64,000 nt of DNA, from the NCBI RefSeq assembly GCF_000019165.1, contig NC_010337.2, forward strand, positions 537,501 to 601,500. Direction: 5' to 3'. A model generated the notes under the pieces. It had not been told where the DNA came from. It ran no database searches and worked only from the letters and a program-made list of their open reading frames with translations. This DNA is from Heliomicrobium modesticaldum Ice1 (GTDB lineage Bacteria; Bacillota; Desulfitobacteriia; Heliobacteriales; Heliobacteriaceae). Each line of letters opens with the position of its first letter. Position 1 is the first letter of the stretch. A program made the position numbers and the translations under genes. Shown piece after piece: positions 41,949-51,615 of the stretch.

Positions 41949-43421
41949 GTGCTCGTCCACGAACTGATCCGGCAGGGCACTCCGGAAAAAACGGCCCTCA
42001 TCGAAAAACACAGCCGCTACAGCTACGCCGCCCTTCAGGAGACGGTCGACCGCTACCGCCGCTGCCTCTACGCCCGCGGCGTGCGCCCCGGCGAGCGGGT
42101 CGGGCTCTTTTGCCGCAACTCGGCCGATTTCATCTTCGCCTACATGGCCATCGCCAGCCTCGGCGCCGTCGTCATCCCCCTCAACATCATGTTCCGCCCG
42201 AGGGAAATCGGCTACATCCTCAGTGACGCCGGTTCCCGCCACGTCGTCACCGACCGCCTACTGGAGCTGGCCAGCGCCGAGTTGAACGACAGCGACCTGC
42301 CGGCCCAGCACCTCCTGTCCGAACTGCGAGAGACAGCCCCCGCTTACAGCCACCACCCCGCTCCCGATGTTCCCATCACCCCGGAAGACCCTTGTGTCAT
42401 CCTCTACACCTCCGGGACGACGGGTCGTCCGAAGGGCGCCGTCCTCTCCCACCGCAACCTGATCAGCAACGCCCGTTCCTACACGGAGACGATCGGGGCC
42501 GCGGAAGCGGACAACTACCTTTGCGTGCTGCCCCTGTTCCACAGCTTCGCTTGGACCTGCTGCGTCACCACGGCGCTGCTCAACGGCGCAACGATCACGA
42601 TCATGGAGGCCTTCCAACCCAAGGAAGCGCTGGCGATGATCCAGACACATGGCGTCAATGTCGTCACCGGCGTGCCGGCCATGTACGGGATCTACACCTC
42701 TGTCGCCCGGCCCGAGGACCTGGCCGGTGTCCGCCTCTTCGTCTCCGGCGGCGCCTCCTTGCCGGTTGAGACGCTCAACAGTTTCAAAGAAAAAACAGGT
42801 CAGCCCATCGTCGAGGGTTACGGCCTCTCCGAGGCATCGCCGGTGGTCACCTTCAACCCCATCGGCCGGACGAAGCCGGGCTCCATCGGCCTACAGATCC
42901 CCGCCGTCTCCGTGAAGATCGTCGACGCCGAAGGCCGGGAACTGCCCCCCGGCGAGGTAGGCGAACTGATCTGTCAGGGGCCGAACGTCATGTCCGGCTA
43001 TCTCGGCCTGCCCCAAGAGACGGCGGCGGCCATCCGTGACGGCTGGCTCCACACGGGCGATCTGGCCTACAAGGATGACGAGGGGTACCTTTTCATCGTC
43101 GACCGAAAAAAGGACCTGATCATCGTCGGCGGCCTCAACGTCTATCCCCGGGAGGTTGAAGAAGTCCTCTATTCCCACCCCTCCGTGAAGGAAGCCGCCG
43201 TGATCGGCACGCCCGACAAGACGCGCGGCGAGGCCGTCCGCGCCTTTGTCGTTGTCCGGGAAGGCATGGCGTTGAACCGAAAGGAGCTGATGGCCTACCT
43301 GCGGACCAACCTGGCCACTTACAAACTGCCCCGGGAGATCGTCGAGTTGGAGGCCTTGCCGAGGAACGCGACGGGGAAGGTGCTGAAGAAGGAATTGAGA
43401 ACCTATCAGCCTTTGCAGTAA
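41949..43421 (+). CDS. Acyl-CoA synthetase (AMP-binding, long-chain fatty acid-CoA ligase type)
   Basis: 490 residues from GTG 41949, chosen for AGAGAGGGA seven bases upstream and because family members begin near LVHELI; ATG 41928 is possible. AMP-binding motifs: LYTSGTTGRPKGAVLSHRNL (P-loop, about 150-169), PLFHSFAWTCCV, VTGVPAMYGI, SGGASLPVETL, EGYGLSEASPV (A5), DGWLHTGDLAYKDDEGYLFI, VDRKKDLIIVGGLNVYPREV, and Lys in RNATGKVLKKEL. It activates a carboxylic acid as acyl-AMP then CoA thioester. The substrate cannot be read from sequence. Divergent from hcp. Confidence 0.88.
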   Translation: MLVHELIRQGTPEKTALIEKHSRYSYAALQETVDRYRRCLYARGVRPGERVGLFCRNSADFIFAYMAIASLGAVVIPLNIMFRPREIGYILSDAGSRHVVTDRLLELASAELNDSDLPAQHLLSELRETAPAYSHHPAPDVPITPEDPCVILYTSGTTGRPKGAVLSHRNLISNARSYTETIGAAEADNYLCVLPLFHSFAWTCCVTTALLNGATITIMEAFQPKEALAMIQTHGVNVVTGVPAMYGIYTSVARPEDLAGVRLFVSGGASLPVETLNSFKEKTGQPIVEGYGLSEASPVVTFNPIGRTKPGSIGLQIPAVSVKIVDAEGRELPPGEVGELICQGPNVMSGYLGLPQETAAAIRDGWLHTGDLAYKDDEGYLFIVDRKKDLIIVGGLNVYPREVEEVLYSHPSVKEAAVIGTPDKTRGEAVRAFVVVREGMALNRKELMAYLRTNLATYKLPREIVELEALPRNATGKVLKKELRTYQPLQ

Positions 43422-43488
43422 ACGGAGCGGCTTGATCTCCTTGATGAGATCAGGCCTGATTCGTATTCGTCACCCTGCACGGCGCCTT

Positions 43489-46400
43489 CTAGGCCATCCG
43501 ATTTTCCGACCCCGACCTCTCCAACACCCGCCACAAACAGGCATACAATTCGTTCAGCGCCACCGGTTTGGCCGTCAACTCATCCGCGTAGGCCCGCCAA
43601 TGACCAGTCTGGTTCACCTGGAAAATGTCGCTCGTCACCAGCACCACCGGCGGGCTGGCCCCCATCAGCTTGGTGATGGCGCTGATCATGTCGGCGGCGT
43701 AGCCGTCGGGAAGCTCCGCTTCAGTCAGAATCAGGTCAGGCGGCTGGACAGTCGACGCCGCGATGGCCTCCTCCGTCCCTCGGGCCACCGCAGGCTGGCC
43801 GCCCAGAACGGTGATGACGCGGCTTAAGAGCAGCAACGATGTGGCGTCTTCGTCGACGATCAGCACGCGGCGTCCGGTCATGCTCGCTTTCAGCCGTTCC
43901 ATGTCGATGGGGCCCCGAGCGTCGGCTTCAGCCGGCATTTCCAGGTAACGAACCGGCATTGCGACGGTGACTGTGGTGCCTACACCTTCCCGGGACTCGA
44001 CGTGGATCTCCCCTTTGAGCGTTTGGACCAACTGCTGCGTGATGGCCATTCCCAAACCGGAGCCGGTGATCTTGGAAACGCCTTTGGCCCGATAGAAGGG
44101 GTCGAAGATATGGGCCACCGTCTCGGGGCTCATCCCGATGCCACGATCGGCGATGATCAGCTGCAGCCGATCGCCGTCCCGGCTGATGCGGAAGGTCACC
44201 TCACCGCCGGCCTGGGAGTACTTGACGGCGTTGTCGAGCAGGTTGAGCAGGATCTGGCAGAGCTTGCTGAAGTCGCTCTCCACCAAGAGCCGCGGCGGCA
44301 CTCGGTTGTCGACGTTGTAGTCCACCCGAGCGCGGCGCGCCTTGTAGGCGATGACAGCGCTCACCTGATCGGCCAGCTGGGGGATGGAGAAGACCTTGTT
44401 CTCGACAGCCTTTTTCCCTAACTCGATGGAGGAGAGCTCCAGCACCTGGGTCAGCAGGTTGTTCAGGTTTTCGGCCGCTTTGCGGATCATATCGAAGTAG
44501 GTGGCGATCTCCTCCCGAAAAGCCTCCCGCTCCGGGAGCGCTTCCCCCTCCGAAAGGCCTTTCCCCTCTTGACGCCCTTTCCCCTCCTGGGCCGGTTGGC
44601 TCGTTGTCTCCACGCCCAGCTGGGTCACGCCGAGGATCACGTTCAATGAACCGCGAAGGTCATGAGACAGTTCGGCGATGAAGCGCGTCTTCATATGATT
44701 GGCCCGTTCGGCATCCGCTTTGGCCATCGCCAGTTCCTCAGCGAGGTTGTGCTCCTTCTCCAGGGCCGCCTGCAACTGCCGCTGCAATTCGTGCTGTTCG
44801 GTGATATCGTAGGCGACGATCAATAGGCCCACAATCTGCTGCTCCTCGTTGTAGAGAGGGACATAATCGACATTGAAGGACTTGTTCCGCCAAGGGATGA
44901 CGGTCCGGCTGACGGTCTCGTTCTCCCCTTCGATCAGCCGCGTCAGGTGGGGTTTCAGTTCTTCGAAGAAAGGCGGCACCTGCAAGCCGAAGAGGTTGTT
45001 ATTGACAGCCTTGTAGCTGGGGATGTCGAAGAGCTTTGTCGCCGCCGGGTTCCACTCGAGCACCCGGCCTTCCAGGTCGATGGCGATGACGGCCACGTTG
45101 ATGCTCGTCAGCACGCTGTTTTTCAAGGCCGATACGGCCAGCAGTTCCAGCGTGCGGACCTCCAGTTCCTCGTTGATCGTCTCCAGTTCCTCGTTAGCCG
45201 CCTCAAGCTCTTCGTTGGTCGTCTCCAGTTCCTCGTTGGCCGATTCCAATTCTTCGTTGGTCGTCTCCAACTCCTCGTTGGCCGCCTGCAGTTCCTCGTT
45301 GGTCGTCTCTAACTCTTCGTTGGTTGACTGCAACTCTTCGGCCAGCGAGAGGGCGTCGGAGAGCTCTTTTTCCATGCTGTCGATCTCCCGCTCCGTCAAG
45401 AGGACGGGGCCTGCCGTCCGGCGGATGACGGGGGTGAAGGTGAGGATCAAGACCGGTTTGCGGTCCTCATCGGCGTCAAGGAAGAAAGAGAGCACATAGT
45501 GGCGCGGCATTTCGCGCCACGTGGCGCTGATGTCCCGCGAGGGCGGGACGAGCCCGCTTTGAAAGCACTCCTGCATCTCCGCCTGCATCGTCCCGCCGAG
45601 CAGTCGAAAGAGCAGCGGTTCCCGCTCCAGCTCGGCTTTATCCGCCTCGGCGATGTCGTTGGTGAGCAGTTCGTCAGCCCGGCGGTTGATGAGCACGATC
45701 TTCATCTGTTCGTTGAGGACGATCACCGGCGCCGCCAGATTTTCCAAGACGCTGTCAGCCACAAAGCGGCGGTTGAGCCGGTTGTCGCTTTCAGAGAGGT
45801 GGATCCAACTGTTGCGCGGACGCAAATAAGGAACACGGCGCGTAGGGACAGGACGAGCCCGATAGATCTTCCAGCGCCGGTCGACAAAATCGAAGAGCTC
45901 CGGTACGACCGAGGTGGTCTCCGACTTGCCCAGGAAGAGAAATCCCCCGGGGTTTAAGGCGTAGTGGAACATGGTCAGGACTTTTTTCTGCAGTTCCTTA
46001 TCAAAGTAGATGAGCAGGTTGCGGCAGATGAGCAGATCCACCTTGGCGATCGGCGCCGAGTGCACGATGTCCTGCACGCCAAAAATCACGCAGGAGCGGA
46101 TGTGCTTTTTCACTTTATAAAAATCGCCGCAGGCGATCATGTACTTTTCGCGGTAGGCCTCCGGCAGGCTCCGCACTTTAGACTCATTGTAGAGGCCGCG
46201 CCGCGCCTCCAAGATGGCCGCCTCGTCAAGGTCGGTGGCGTAGATCTTCAGTTCGAGCTTTTTCTGCGACGCCTCCAGCATATCGGCGATCATGAAGGCG
46301 ACCGAGTAGGGCTCTTCCCCGGTCGAACAGCCGACTGACCAGACACGCAGGGTGTCGCCGTCCTTCGCCCGGGCGATCAGCGGCTCCAGACAGTTGAGGC

Positions 46401-47262
46401 GCAGCGATTCATAGGCGGCCTCGTCGCGCAAAAACTGGGTCACGTTGATCAGCAGGTCATCGTGCAGTTCGTCCAGTTCTTCCGGGTATTGCTTGAGGTG
46501 CTCGATATACTCCTGCACCGATGCATAGTGCAGTTGAGACATGCGCTTGCGCACGCGCCGCTTGAAGGTGGAGCGCCGGTAGTTGATCACATCGATGTTC
46601 AGTCGGCGGCGCAGCATGTCGGCGATCTCCATGTGTTCGTCCAGGGTGAGTTCCCGGCGCACTGTATCCGGTTCCTTGAGGATCTGGGAGACGATCTTCG
46701 GGATCTCATTGAGGGGCAGCACGAAGTCGATGGCCCCCGTGTTGATGGCGTTCTGAGGCATGGCGTTATAATGGCTGTTCGATGAATCCTGGGCGATGGT
46801 GAAGCCGCCATGTTCCTTGATGCTGATGATGCCGTTGCTGCCGTCCGAACCGGTGCCCGAGAGGACGACGCCGATCACCCGCGACCCGAAGGCTTCAGCG
46901 GCAGACTCAAAGAGCACGTCGATGGAAGGACGAGCGAACTTCACCTTTTCCGATTCGGCGTCCAAATGAATTCGGTTTCCATGCAGGACCAGGTGGTGGT
47001 TAGGCGTGGCCACATAGATCGTCCCGCCGCAGATGACCTCGTCCTGGACGGCCTCTTTCACATCCATGAGAGATGTGCGCTTCAAGATAGCCGTCAAGTG
47101 GGAGGGGTAGCGGGGGGACAGGTGTTGAACAACGAAGACGGCGAGGTTTTTGTCCGGGCTCAACCGGTTGAGGACTTCCTGGATAGCCCGCAACCCGCCT
47201 GCCGAGGCGCCGATGGCCAGCACCCACAAGGCTTGTTCGTTGTCCCGGTTTCTCTCTTCCAT
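43489..47262 (-). CDS. CheB/CheR fusion with PAS, histidine kinase and receiver domains
   Basis: 1257 residues. CheB methylesterase (about 10-195): IGASAGGLRAIQ, VQHLSP, GTGSDG triad. CheR methyltransferase (about 205-475): LRVWSVGCSTGEEPYSVAFM. A PAS-like linker, then a coiled coil of seven-residue NEELE-type repeats (about 625-705), PAS (about 705-815), DHp helix with SHDLRGSLNV (His about 867), ATPase domain (SDFSKLCQILLNLLDNAVKY, DRGIGMSPETV, GSGLGMAITQQLV, about 980-1090) and a C-terminal receiver (about 1124-1250). The receiver reads DLILTEAELPDG, with Glu where the phospho-Asp should be. A low-complexity insert (EGKGRQEGKGLSEGE) sits in the DHp hairpin. Likely a chemotaxis-like signalling hub. 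No other che genes are near. Confidence 0.9.
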   Translation of the reverse strand: MEERNRDNEQALWVLAIGASAGGLRAIQEVLNRLSPDKNLAVFVVQHLSPRYPSHLTAILKRTSLMDVKEAVQDEVICGGTIYVATPNHHLVLHGNRIHLDAESEKVKFARPSIDVLFESAAEAFGSRVIGVVLSGTGSDGSNGIISIKEHGGFTIAQDSSNSHYNAMPQNAINTGAIDFVLPLNEIPKIVSQILKEPDTVRRELTLDEHMEIADMLRRRLNIDVINYRRSTFKRRVRKRMSQLHYASVQEYIEHLKQYPEELDELHDDLLINVTQFLRDEAAYESLRLNCLEPLIARAKDGDTLRVWSVGCSTGEEPYSVAFMIADMLEASQKKLELKIYATDLDEAAILEARRGLYNESKVRSLPEAYREKYMIACGDFYKVKKHIRSCVIFGVQDIVHSAPIAKVDLLICRNLLIYFDKELQKKVLTMFHYALNPGGFLFLGKSETTSVVPELFDFVDRRWKIYRARPVPTRRVPYLRPRNSWIHLSESDNRLNRRFVADSVLENLAAPVIVLNEQMKIVLINRRADELLTNDIAEADKAELEREPLLFRLLGGTMQAEMQECFQSGLVPPSRDISATWREMPRHYVLSFFLDADEDRKPVLILTFTPVIRRTAGPVLLTEREIDSMEKELSDALSLAEELQSTNEELETTNEELQAANEELETTNEELESANEELETTNEELEAANEELETINEELEVRTLELLAVSALKNSVLTSINVAVIAIDLEGRVLEWNPAATKLFDIPSYKAVNNNLFGLQVPPFFEELKPHLTRLIEGENETVSRTVIPWRNKSFNVDYVPLYNEEQQIVGLLIVAYDITEQHELQRQLQAALEKEHNLAEELAMAKADAERANHMKTRFIAELSHDLRGSLNVILGVTQLGVETTSQPAQEGKGRQEGKGLSEGEALPEREAFREEIATYFDMIRKAAENLNNLLTQVLELSSIELGKKAVENKVFSIPQLADQVSAVIAYKARRARVDYNVDNRVPPRLLVESDFSKLCQILLNLLDNAVKYSQAGGEVTFRISRDGDRLQLIIADRGIGMSPETVAHIFDPFYRAKGVSKITGSGLGMAITQQLVQTLKGEIHVESREGVGTTVTVAMPVRYLEMPAEADARGPIDMERLKASMTGRRVLIVDEDATSLLLLSRVITVLGGQPAVARGTEEAIAASTVQPPDLILTEAELPDGYAADMISAITKLMGASPPVVLVTSDIFQVNQTGHWRAYADELTAKPVALNELYACLWRVLERSGSENRMA

Positions 47263-47440
47263 CCGGTGTCGGCCTCCTCATTCCCGGGGGCTGCCATCCG
47301 GTGAGGTACCCATATACTGCTAGGTTTACGCCAGCGGCGATGAAGCAACTTTTTTCCTGCCGGCCCTATAAATAGTTATTGCAATTTCAATCGCTCTGAT
47401 GATCCGATTCTTTTCCCGCGCGAAATTTCCTGCTGTTTCG

Positions 47441-47466
47441 AAAAAAAAAGCCTCGCCTTTTGGCGA
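47441..47466 (-). terminator. Terminator downstream of the HD-GYP gene
   Basis: Minus strand TCGCC-AAAA-GGCGA stem then GGCTTTTTTTTT. The surrounding gap 47263-47557 holds nothing else I recognise. Confidence 0.65.
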
Positions 47467-47557
47467 CAGCGTTGCAGATTCCACCAATACATTGACGCTG
47501 GGCGATCACCGCCTGGCGTCAGCCCACGACCCGGTGTGACGCCACCATATTCCGGTG

Positions 47558-48598
47558 TCAGGCCACGATGACCAGACCTGACTGGGCCTCGTCCATAAGG
47601 TCGATGATTTTAGAGACACGGTTGTCTTCGAGGAGACAGATGACGGGACGAAGAGGCCAGCCGGCATTTTGCTTGACCACCAGGCCTTTTTTTCCGTCAC
47701 ACAACTCGACGAGGCTTCCATTGGGGTAAATGGCCACAGTGCCGCAAAAGTGGCGCACCATGGCAGGGTCGAAGTGGGTGCCTGACTGGGACCAGATATA
47801 TTCATAAGCCTTGTTCCCCGGCATCGGTTGGCGGTAAGGTCTTCGCGACGTGAGGGCGTCATAAACGTCAGCTACGGCGGAGATGCGACCGAAGAGATGA
47901 ATGTCCGCGCCTTTGACGCCGCGGGGATAGCCAGTGCCGTCGAATTTCTCCTGGTGCTGAAAGGCCACATGGGCCGCCAACAGGGTGGTGCTTTTGCGCA
48001 GCAGGTCATAGCCAAAGCGGGTGTGTTCTTTCATGATGGCATATTCCTCAGCCGTCAGTTTGCCGGGCTTATTCAGGATCTCGACAGGGATCCGGGTTTT
48101 GCCGATATCATGCAGGAGCGCGCCCATCCCTAAGAGGGCCAGTTCATTCCGGCTCAGACCGACGCTCATGCCGATGATGATCGAGATAACACAGACGGAA
48201 ACGCAATGGGTGAAGGTGTATTCGTCATAATCGTGGAGGGCGCTCACATCGAGCAGGACGCCGCGATTGCGGATCAGCTCGTCGACGAGCATCTCGACGC
48301 TCTTTTGGGCGCTGGACAGATCCATATTCGCCCGAGGTGACGCCAGCAGCTTCACCAGGTGGCGCGTGTTTTTCATGACCTCCGTGAAAACCGGGTCAGA
48401 AAGAGCCGTCTCGTAATTGATCAGGTCGTCAAAGGGGCTTTCGATAAAAACCGACTGGATGTTCAGATCCTTCAAGCGCCGGATGTAACCTCCGGTCAGT
48501 TCAACCCCCCTGGCCAACAAGACGTTGCCTCGGCCGTCATAGACTGGTTTGGCCAGCACGTTGCCCGGCTCCACCAGGCTGACGGATATTCGCATCAT
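47558..48598 (-). CDS. HD-GYP domain protein (c-di-GMP phosphodiesterase type)
   Basis: 346 residues (start at the first or second of two adjacent ATGs; AAGGAT is just upstream). Same layout as the protein at 38865: LVEPGNVLAKPVYDGRGNVL and GGYIRRLKDLNIQSVF at the N-terminus, then HD-GYP with GALLHDIGKTRIPVEILNKP, GKLTAEEYAIMKEHTRFGYD, FQHQEKFDGTGYPRGVKG, RISAVADVYDALTSRRPYRQ. C-terminal beta domain like its paralogue. It lies upstream of the CheB/CheR hybrid on the same strand but with a terminator between them. Confidence 0.88.
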   Translation of the reverse strand: MMRISVSLVEPGNVLAKPVYDGRGNVLLARGVELTGGYIRRLKDLNIQSVFIESPFDDLINYETALSDPVFTEVMKNTRHLVKLLASPRANMDLSSAQKSVEMLVDELIRNRGVLLDVSALHDYDEYTFTHCVSVCVISIIIGMSVGLSRNELALLGMGALLHDIGKTRIPVEILNKPGKLTAEEYAIMKEHTRFGYDLLRKSTTLLAAHVAFQHQEKFDGTGYPRGVKGADIHLFGRISAVADVYDALTSRRPYRQPMPGNKAYEYIWSQSGTHFDPAMVRHFCGTVAIYPNGSLVELCDGKKGLVVKQNAGWPLRPVICLLEDNRVSKIIDLMDEAQSGLVIVA

Positions 48599-48761
48599 AT
48601 CCTTGGTGCCTCCCTGATGCTATCCTTTGCCGCCGGGTGGTGTCGCGGCCAAAGCGCGGCCTGACCCGTTTCCCGTCAACGTGAGTGATGACCACACGAA
48701 AACATTATAAAAAAGTTTCCGATGATTGGGAATACGGGCTTGGGGCTTTTTGTATAGCAAT

Positions 48762-49913
48762 TCAACAAGTTTTATTCAACCCGGCGCCGAGGGCGACGAG
48801 CCGGAATGCGGCCTTGGCGGCGGCGGAAAGAAAGGACTCCGCCCGGGCCATCGCCGTCGTCACGTCGACGGGAAGACGGGTGCAGGATACGAGGACGGAA
48901 AAGGCCGATTCCAATTCCCCATGGTCGTCGATGCCGCCGGAGATGACGATGACCGGTTTGCCATGCTCCTCGGCGATCTTCGCCACGCCGTAAGGGACCT
49001 TACCGTAGGCCGTCTGCCGGTCCGTCTTGCCCTCTCCCGTCACCACCAGATCAGCGGCGGCTACCTTGGCCTCCAGCCCGGTGATCTCGCTGACCAGGCT
49101 GAAACCGCGCTCCAGCCGGGCGTCGAGAAAGGCCATCAAGCCGGCACCCAGGCCGCCGGCGGCGCCGGCGCCCGGTTTTTCGGCCGTCTGACGGCCCAGG
49201 TCTCTTTCGACAACCGTCGCCAGAAGGCGCAGATTGGCATCTAACAGTTCCACCATCTCCGGCGTGGCGCCTTTTTGGGGACCGAAGACGGCCGAGGCGC
49301 CGGTGGGACCGCAGAGGGGGTTAGTGACATCACAGGCGGCGACGACGGTCACCTCCCCGGAAGCGATGGCCGGATGAAGTCCTGTCATGTCGATCCGCTG
49401 CAAGCGCGCCAAACCAGCGCCACCGCGCGGGATGCCCTTCCCTTCCGCATCGAGCAGCCTCACGCCCAGCGCCTCGGCCATGCCGGCACCGCCGTCATTG
49501 GTGGCCGAACCGCCGATGCCGATATAGACGGTGTGGCATCCGGCGTCGATGGCAGCGGCGATCAACTCGCCGGTGCCGAAGGTGGTCGTGTTCCGGGGAT
49601 CCCGCTTATCCCGTGGGACGAGATGCAGTCCCGAGGCGGCTGCCATCTCGATGACGGCACTTTTTCCATCCTTGAGAATGCCGTAGTGGGCGCTCACCGG
49701 TTCCCCCAGGGGTCCCGTCACCTCTCGCTCGACAATACGACCGCCGGCCCCCTTGACCATGGCCTCGACGAACCCCTCGCCGCCGTCGGCCAGGGGAACG
49801 AGATCGACCACCGCCGACGGCCAGACCGCCCGGGCTGCCCGATCGATGATCTCGGCCACCTCCAGCGCCGAGAGGGACTCTTTGTACGAATCCGGTGCGA
49901 CAACGATGCGCAT
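48762..49913 (-). CDS. glxK: Glycerate kinase (GlxK/GarK family)
   Basis: 383 residues with GTGAGGGG upstream of ATG 49913. Motifs: APDSYKESLSALEVAEII at the N-terminus, VPLADGGEGFVEAMV, MAAASGLHLVP, TTFGTGELI, IYIGIGGSATNDGGAGMAEA and LVVTGEGKTDRQTAYGKVP near 290, then GKPVIVISGGI. It phosphorylates glycerate, giving 2-phosphoglycerate in this family. Stand-alone gene. Confidence 0.92.
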   Translation of the reverse strand: MRIVVAPDSYKESLSALEVAEIIDRAARAVWPSAVVDLVPLADGGEGFVEAMVKGAGGRIVEREVTGPLGEPVSAHYGILKDGKSAVIEMAAASGLHLVPRDKRDPRNTTTFGTGELIAAAIDAGCHTVYIGIGGSATNDGGAGMAEALGVRLLDAEGKGIPRGGAGLARLQRIDMTGLHPAIASGEVTVVAACDVTNPLCGPTGASAVFGPQKGATPEMVELLDANLRLLATVVERDLGRQTAEKPGAGAAGGLGAGLMAFLDARLERGFSLVSEITGLEAKVAAADLVVTGEGKTDRQTAYGKVPYGVAKIAEEHGKPVIVISGGIDDHGELESAFSVLVSCTRLPVDVTTAMARAESFLSAAAKAAFRLVALGAGLNKTC

Positions 49914-50465
49914 GCTATCCCCTCACTTCATCTCTTGCTGCATGGGCGAGCCGTCCAGCAGCGGGGCCCTGGTCTTTGTTTGGACTCCATTTCTGTTCCC
50001 TGTTCTCTGGTCCGTTGGGGCGGTCTCCCGGGCGTCAGCGTGCCTTCCTTTGCTCCTTCCGGATGGCCTCCATCAACAACTGGGAAAATCCTTTTGGTTT
50101 TCCCTTGGTCGTTGGGAGGACCTCTTTTGCCCGTCCCCTCTCTTTTTGGGGAAAGTACTGTGGAGAGAAAACGGGGACGACGCGGATGCCATCCATGGCC
50201 ATCTCTCCCTTCGGGTACCCCTACCCAAGTCCCTCACCGTTACTATCGTCTTCCCTTGGAACCAGGTTTAGCCGTTCACACATAAAATTTGTCATTATTT
50301 TCACGTTTTTTCTCTTTGGCTGCGCCGGCATCGCCGGCGGATTTTTTACGGCCCCCATACAGTCGCTGCATACCATTGCCGATCATTTGTTCTTGTGATT
50401 TTATGCTCAAACTTGTATAATATGCCCGTATGTCAAAAGCCAACGCGAAAGGGAGGACCTATCAA
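49914..50465. other. Intergenic region, no recognised feature
   Basis: About 550 bp between divergent genes. It is pyrimidine-rich on the plus strand and holds a small hairpin GGGAAAA...TTTTCCC (50082-50104). Frames that stay open here lack ribosome-binding sites and protein-like composition. No riboswitch or tRNA is recognised. Confidence 0.4.
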
Positions 50466-51251
50466 ATGAACAAATGGATGCGCATCGGCTGCACTGCAGC
50501 GCTCGCCGCAGGCCTGCTCGTCAGTCTCGCTGGATGCGGCGGCAATGCCCCCGCCACGACTGCGACGGCCAAGAAGAAAATCGTCGTCGGCACAGAAGCC
50601 ACCTACCGCCCCTTTGAATGGAAAGACGAACAAGGCGAAATCATCGGCTTCGACGTCGACCTGGCGAGGGAGATCGGCAAGGAGATCGGCGTCGAGGTAG
50701 AGATCAAAAATACGCCCTTCGACAACCTGATCGCCGAGCTGCAAAACCAGAGCATCGACATGATCGCCTCGGCGATGACGATCACGGAAAAGCGCAAAGA
50801 GAGCATCGGCTTCTCCAAGCCTTATTACGATTCCGTCCAGGCCATCATTGTCAAGGAAGGTTCTCCCATCAAGACCCTCGCCGATCTGAAAGATAAAAAC
50901 GTGGGCGTCCAAAACGGCACGACCGGCATGGGCGTGGCTGAAAAACTGTTGGGTGAGCGCAGCACCAGGATCAAGCGCTTTGAAACCTTACCTGACGCGC
51001 TGAACACCCTGCGGATCGACGGACTTGACGCCGTCATCGCCGACAAGCCGGTGGCCCAGAACTATCTGGTCAACAACCCTGATGCAAAACTCCTCATCCT
51101 TGAAGACACCAGCCTGGAAAAGGAACAGTTCGGCTTCGCCGTCCGCAAGGGCGACAGGGAACTGCAGCAACAGATCAACGACGCCCTGGACAAGCTCGAA
51201 AAGAACGGCAAGATCAAAGAACTGTCCCTCAAGTACTTCGGCGCGAAGTAA
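50466..51251 (+). CDS. Amino-acid ABC transporter substrate-binding lipoprotein
   Basis: 261 residues from ATG 50466, behind GGGAGG nine bases away. Signal peptide with lipobox (LLVSLAGCGG). Type 2 periplasmic-binding fold: VVGTEATYRPFEWKDEQGEI, IGFDVDLAREIGKEIG, PFDNLIAELQNQSIDMIASA, MTITEKRKESIGFSKPYYDS, LKDKNVGVQNGTTGMGVAEK, DALNTLRIDGLDAVIADKPV, QINDALDKLEKNGKIKEL. GlnH/polar amino-acid type. No permease or ATPase is adjacent; a strong terminator follows directly, so it is an orphan binding protein here. Confidence 0.93.
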   Translation: MNKWMRIGCTAALAAGLLVSLAGCGGNAPATTATAKKKIVVGTEATYRPFEWKDEQGEIIGFDVDLAREIGKEIGVEVEIKNTPFDNLIAELQNQSIDMIASAMTITEKRKESIGFSKPYYDSVQAIIVKEGSPIKTLADLKDKNVGVQNGTTGMGVAEKLLGERSTRIKRFETLPDALNTLRIDGLDAVIADKPVAQNYLVNNPDAKLLILEDTSLEKEQFGFAVRKGDRELQQQINDALDKLEKNGKIKELSLKYFGAK

Positions 51252-51281
51252 CGCCGTTCGGGCGAATACCTGGCTCACATC

Positions 51282-51312
51282 AGGCGCAGCGCATCATCGC
51301 TGCGCCTTTTTG
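51282..51312 (+). terminator. Intrinsic terminator
   Basis: AGGCGCAGCG / CGCTGCGCCT around CATCAT, then TTTTTG. Confidence 0.93.
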
Positions 51313-51501
51313 ACGTGATTTAGGCAAGCATTATCCCATGTAAAGTCGCCGCTAAAGAACATCTTGTACATATCCTATTCGAAGGCACAAAAAGGTCTCT
51401 ACCATATGAGGGCTTATTGTTTCACCGTTTGGGTCGAAAGTATCGTCCATATCTCCTGGTGGAATTGAATGAATGTAGAGGTGTCGACGTGAATCCTTTT
51501 T

Positions 51502-51531
51502 GTTCTTTACAATTTATTTTTTATAAAGAAC
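51502..51531. promoter_or_regulatory. Inverted repeat GTTCTTTA-N14-TAAAGAAC
   Basis: Perfect 8-bp arms at 51502-51509 and 51524-51531, with a third TAAAGAAC at 51353-51360. A -10-like TATAAT (51567-51572) lies 36 bp downstream. Position fits an operator for the gene at 51616, but a stem-loop is also possible. Confidence 0.45.
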
Positions 51532-51615
51532 ATTGATTTTTTGTTTTAGAAAAGGTAAATTTGATATATAATATACCAGAACATCAGAAAACGAATCTAA
51601 AGGATGGGAGCGTAC

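Noticed and set aside
49895-50398. Plus-strand frames in the glxK - binding protein gap
   Set aside because: No ribosome-binding sites, Ser/Pro/Phe-rich composition typical of chance frames in pyrimidine-rich DNA.
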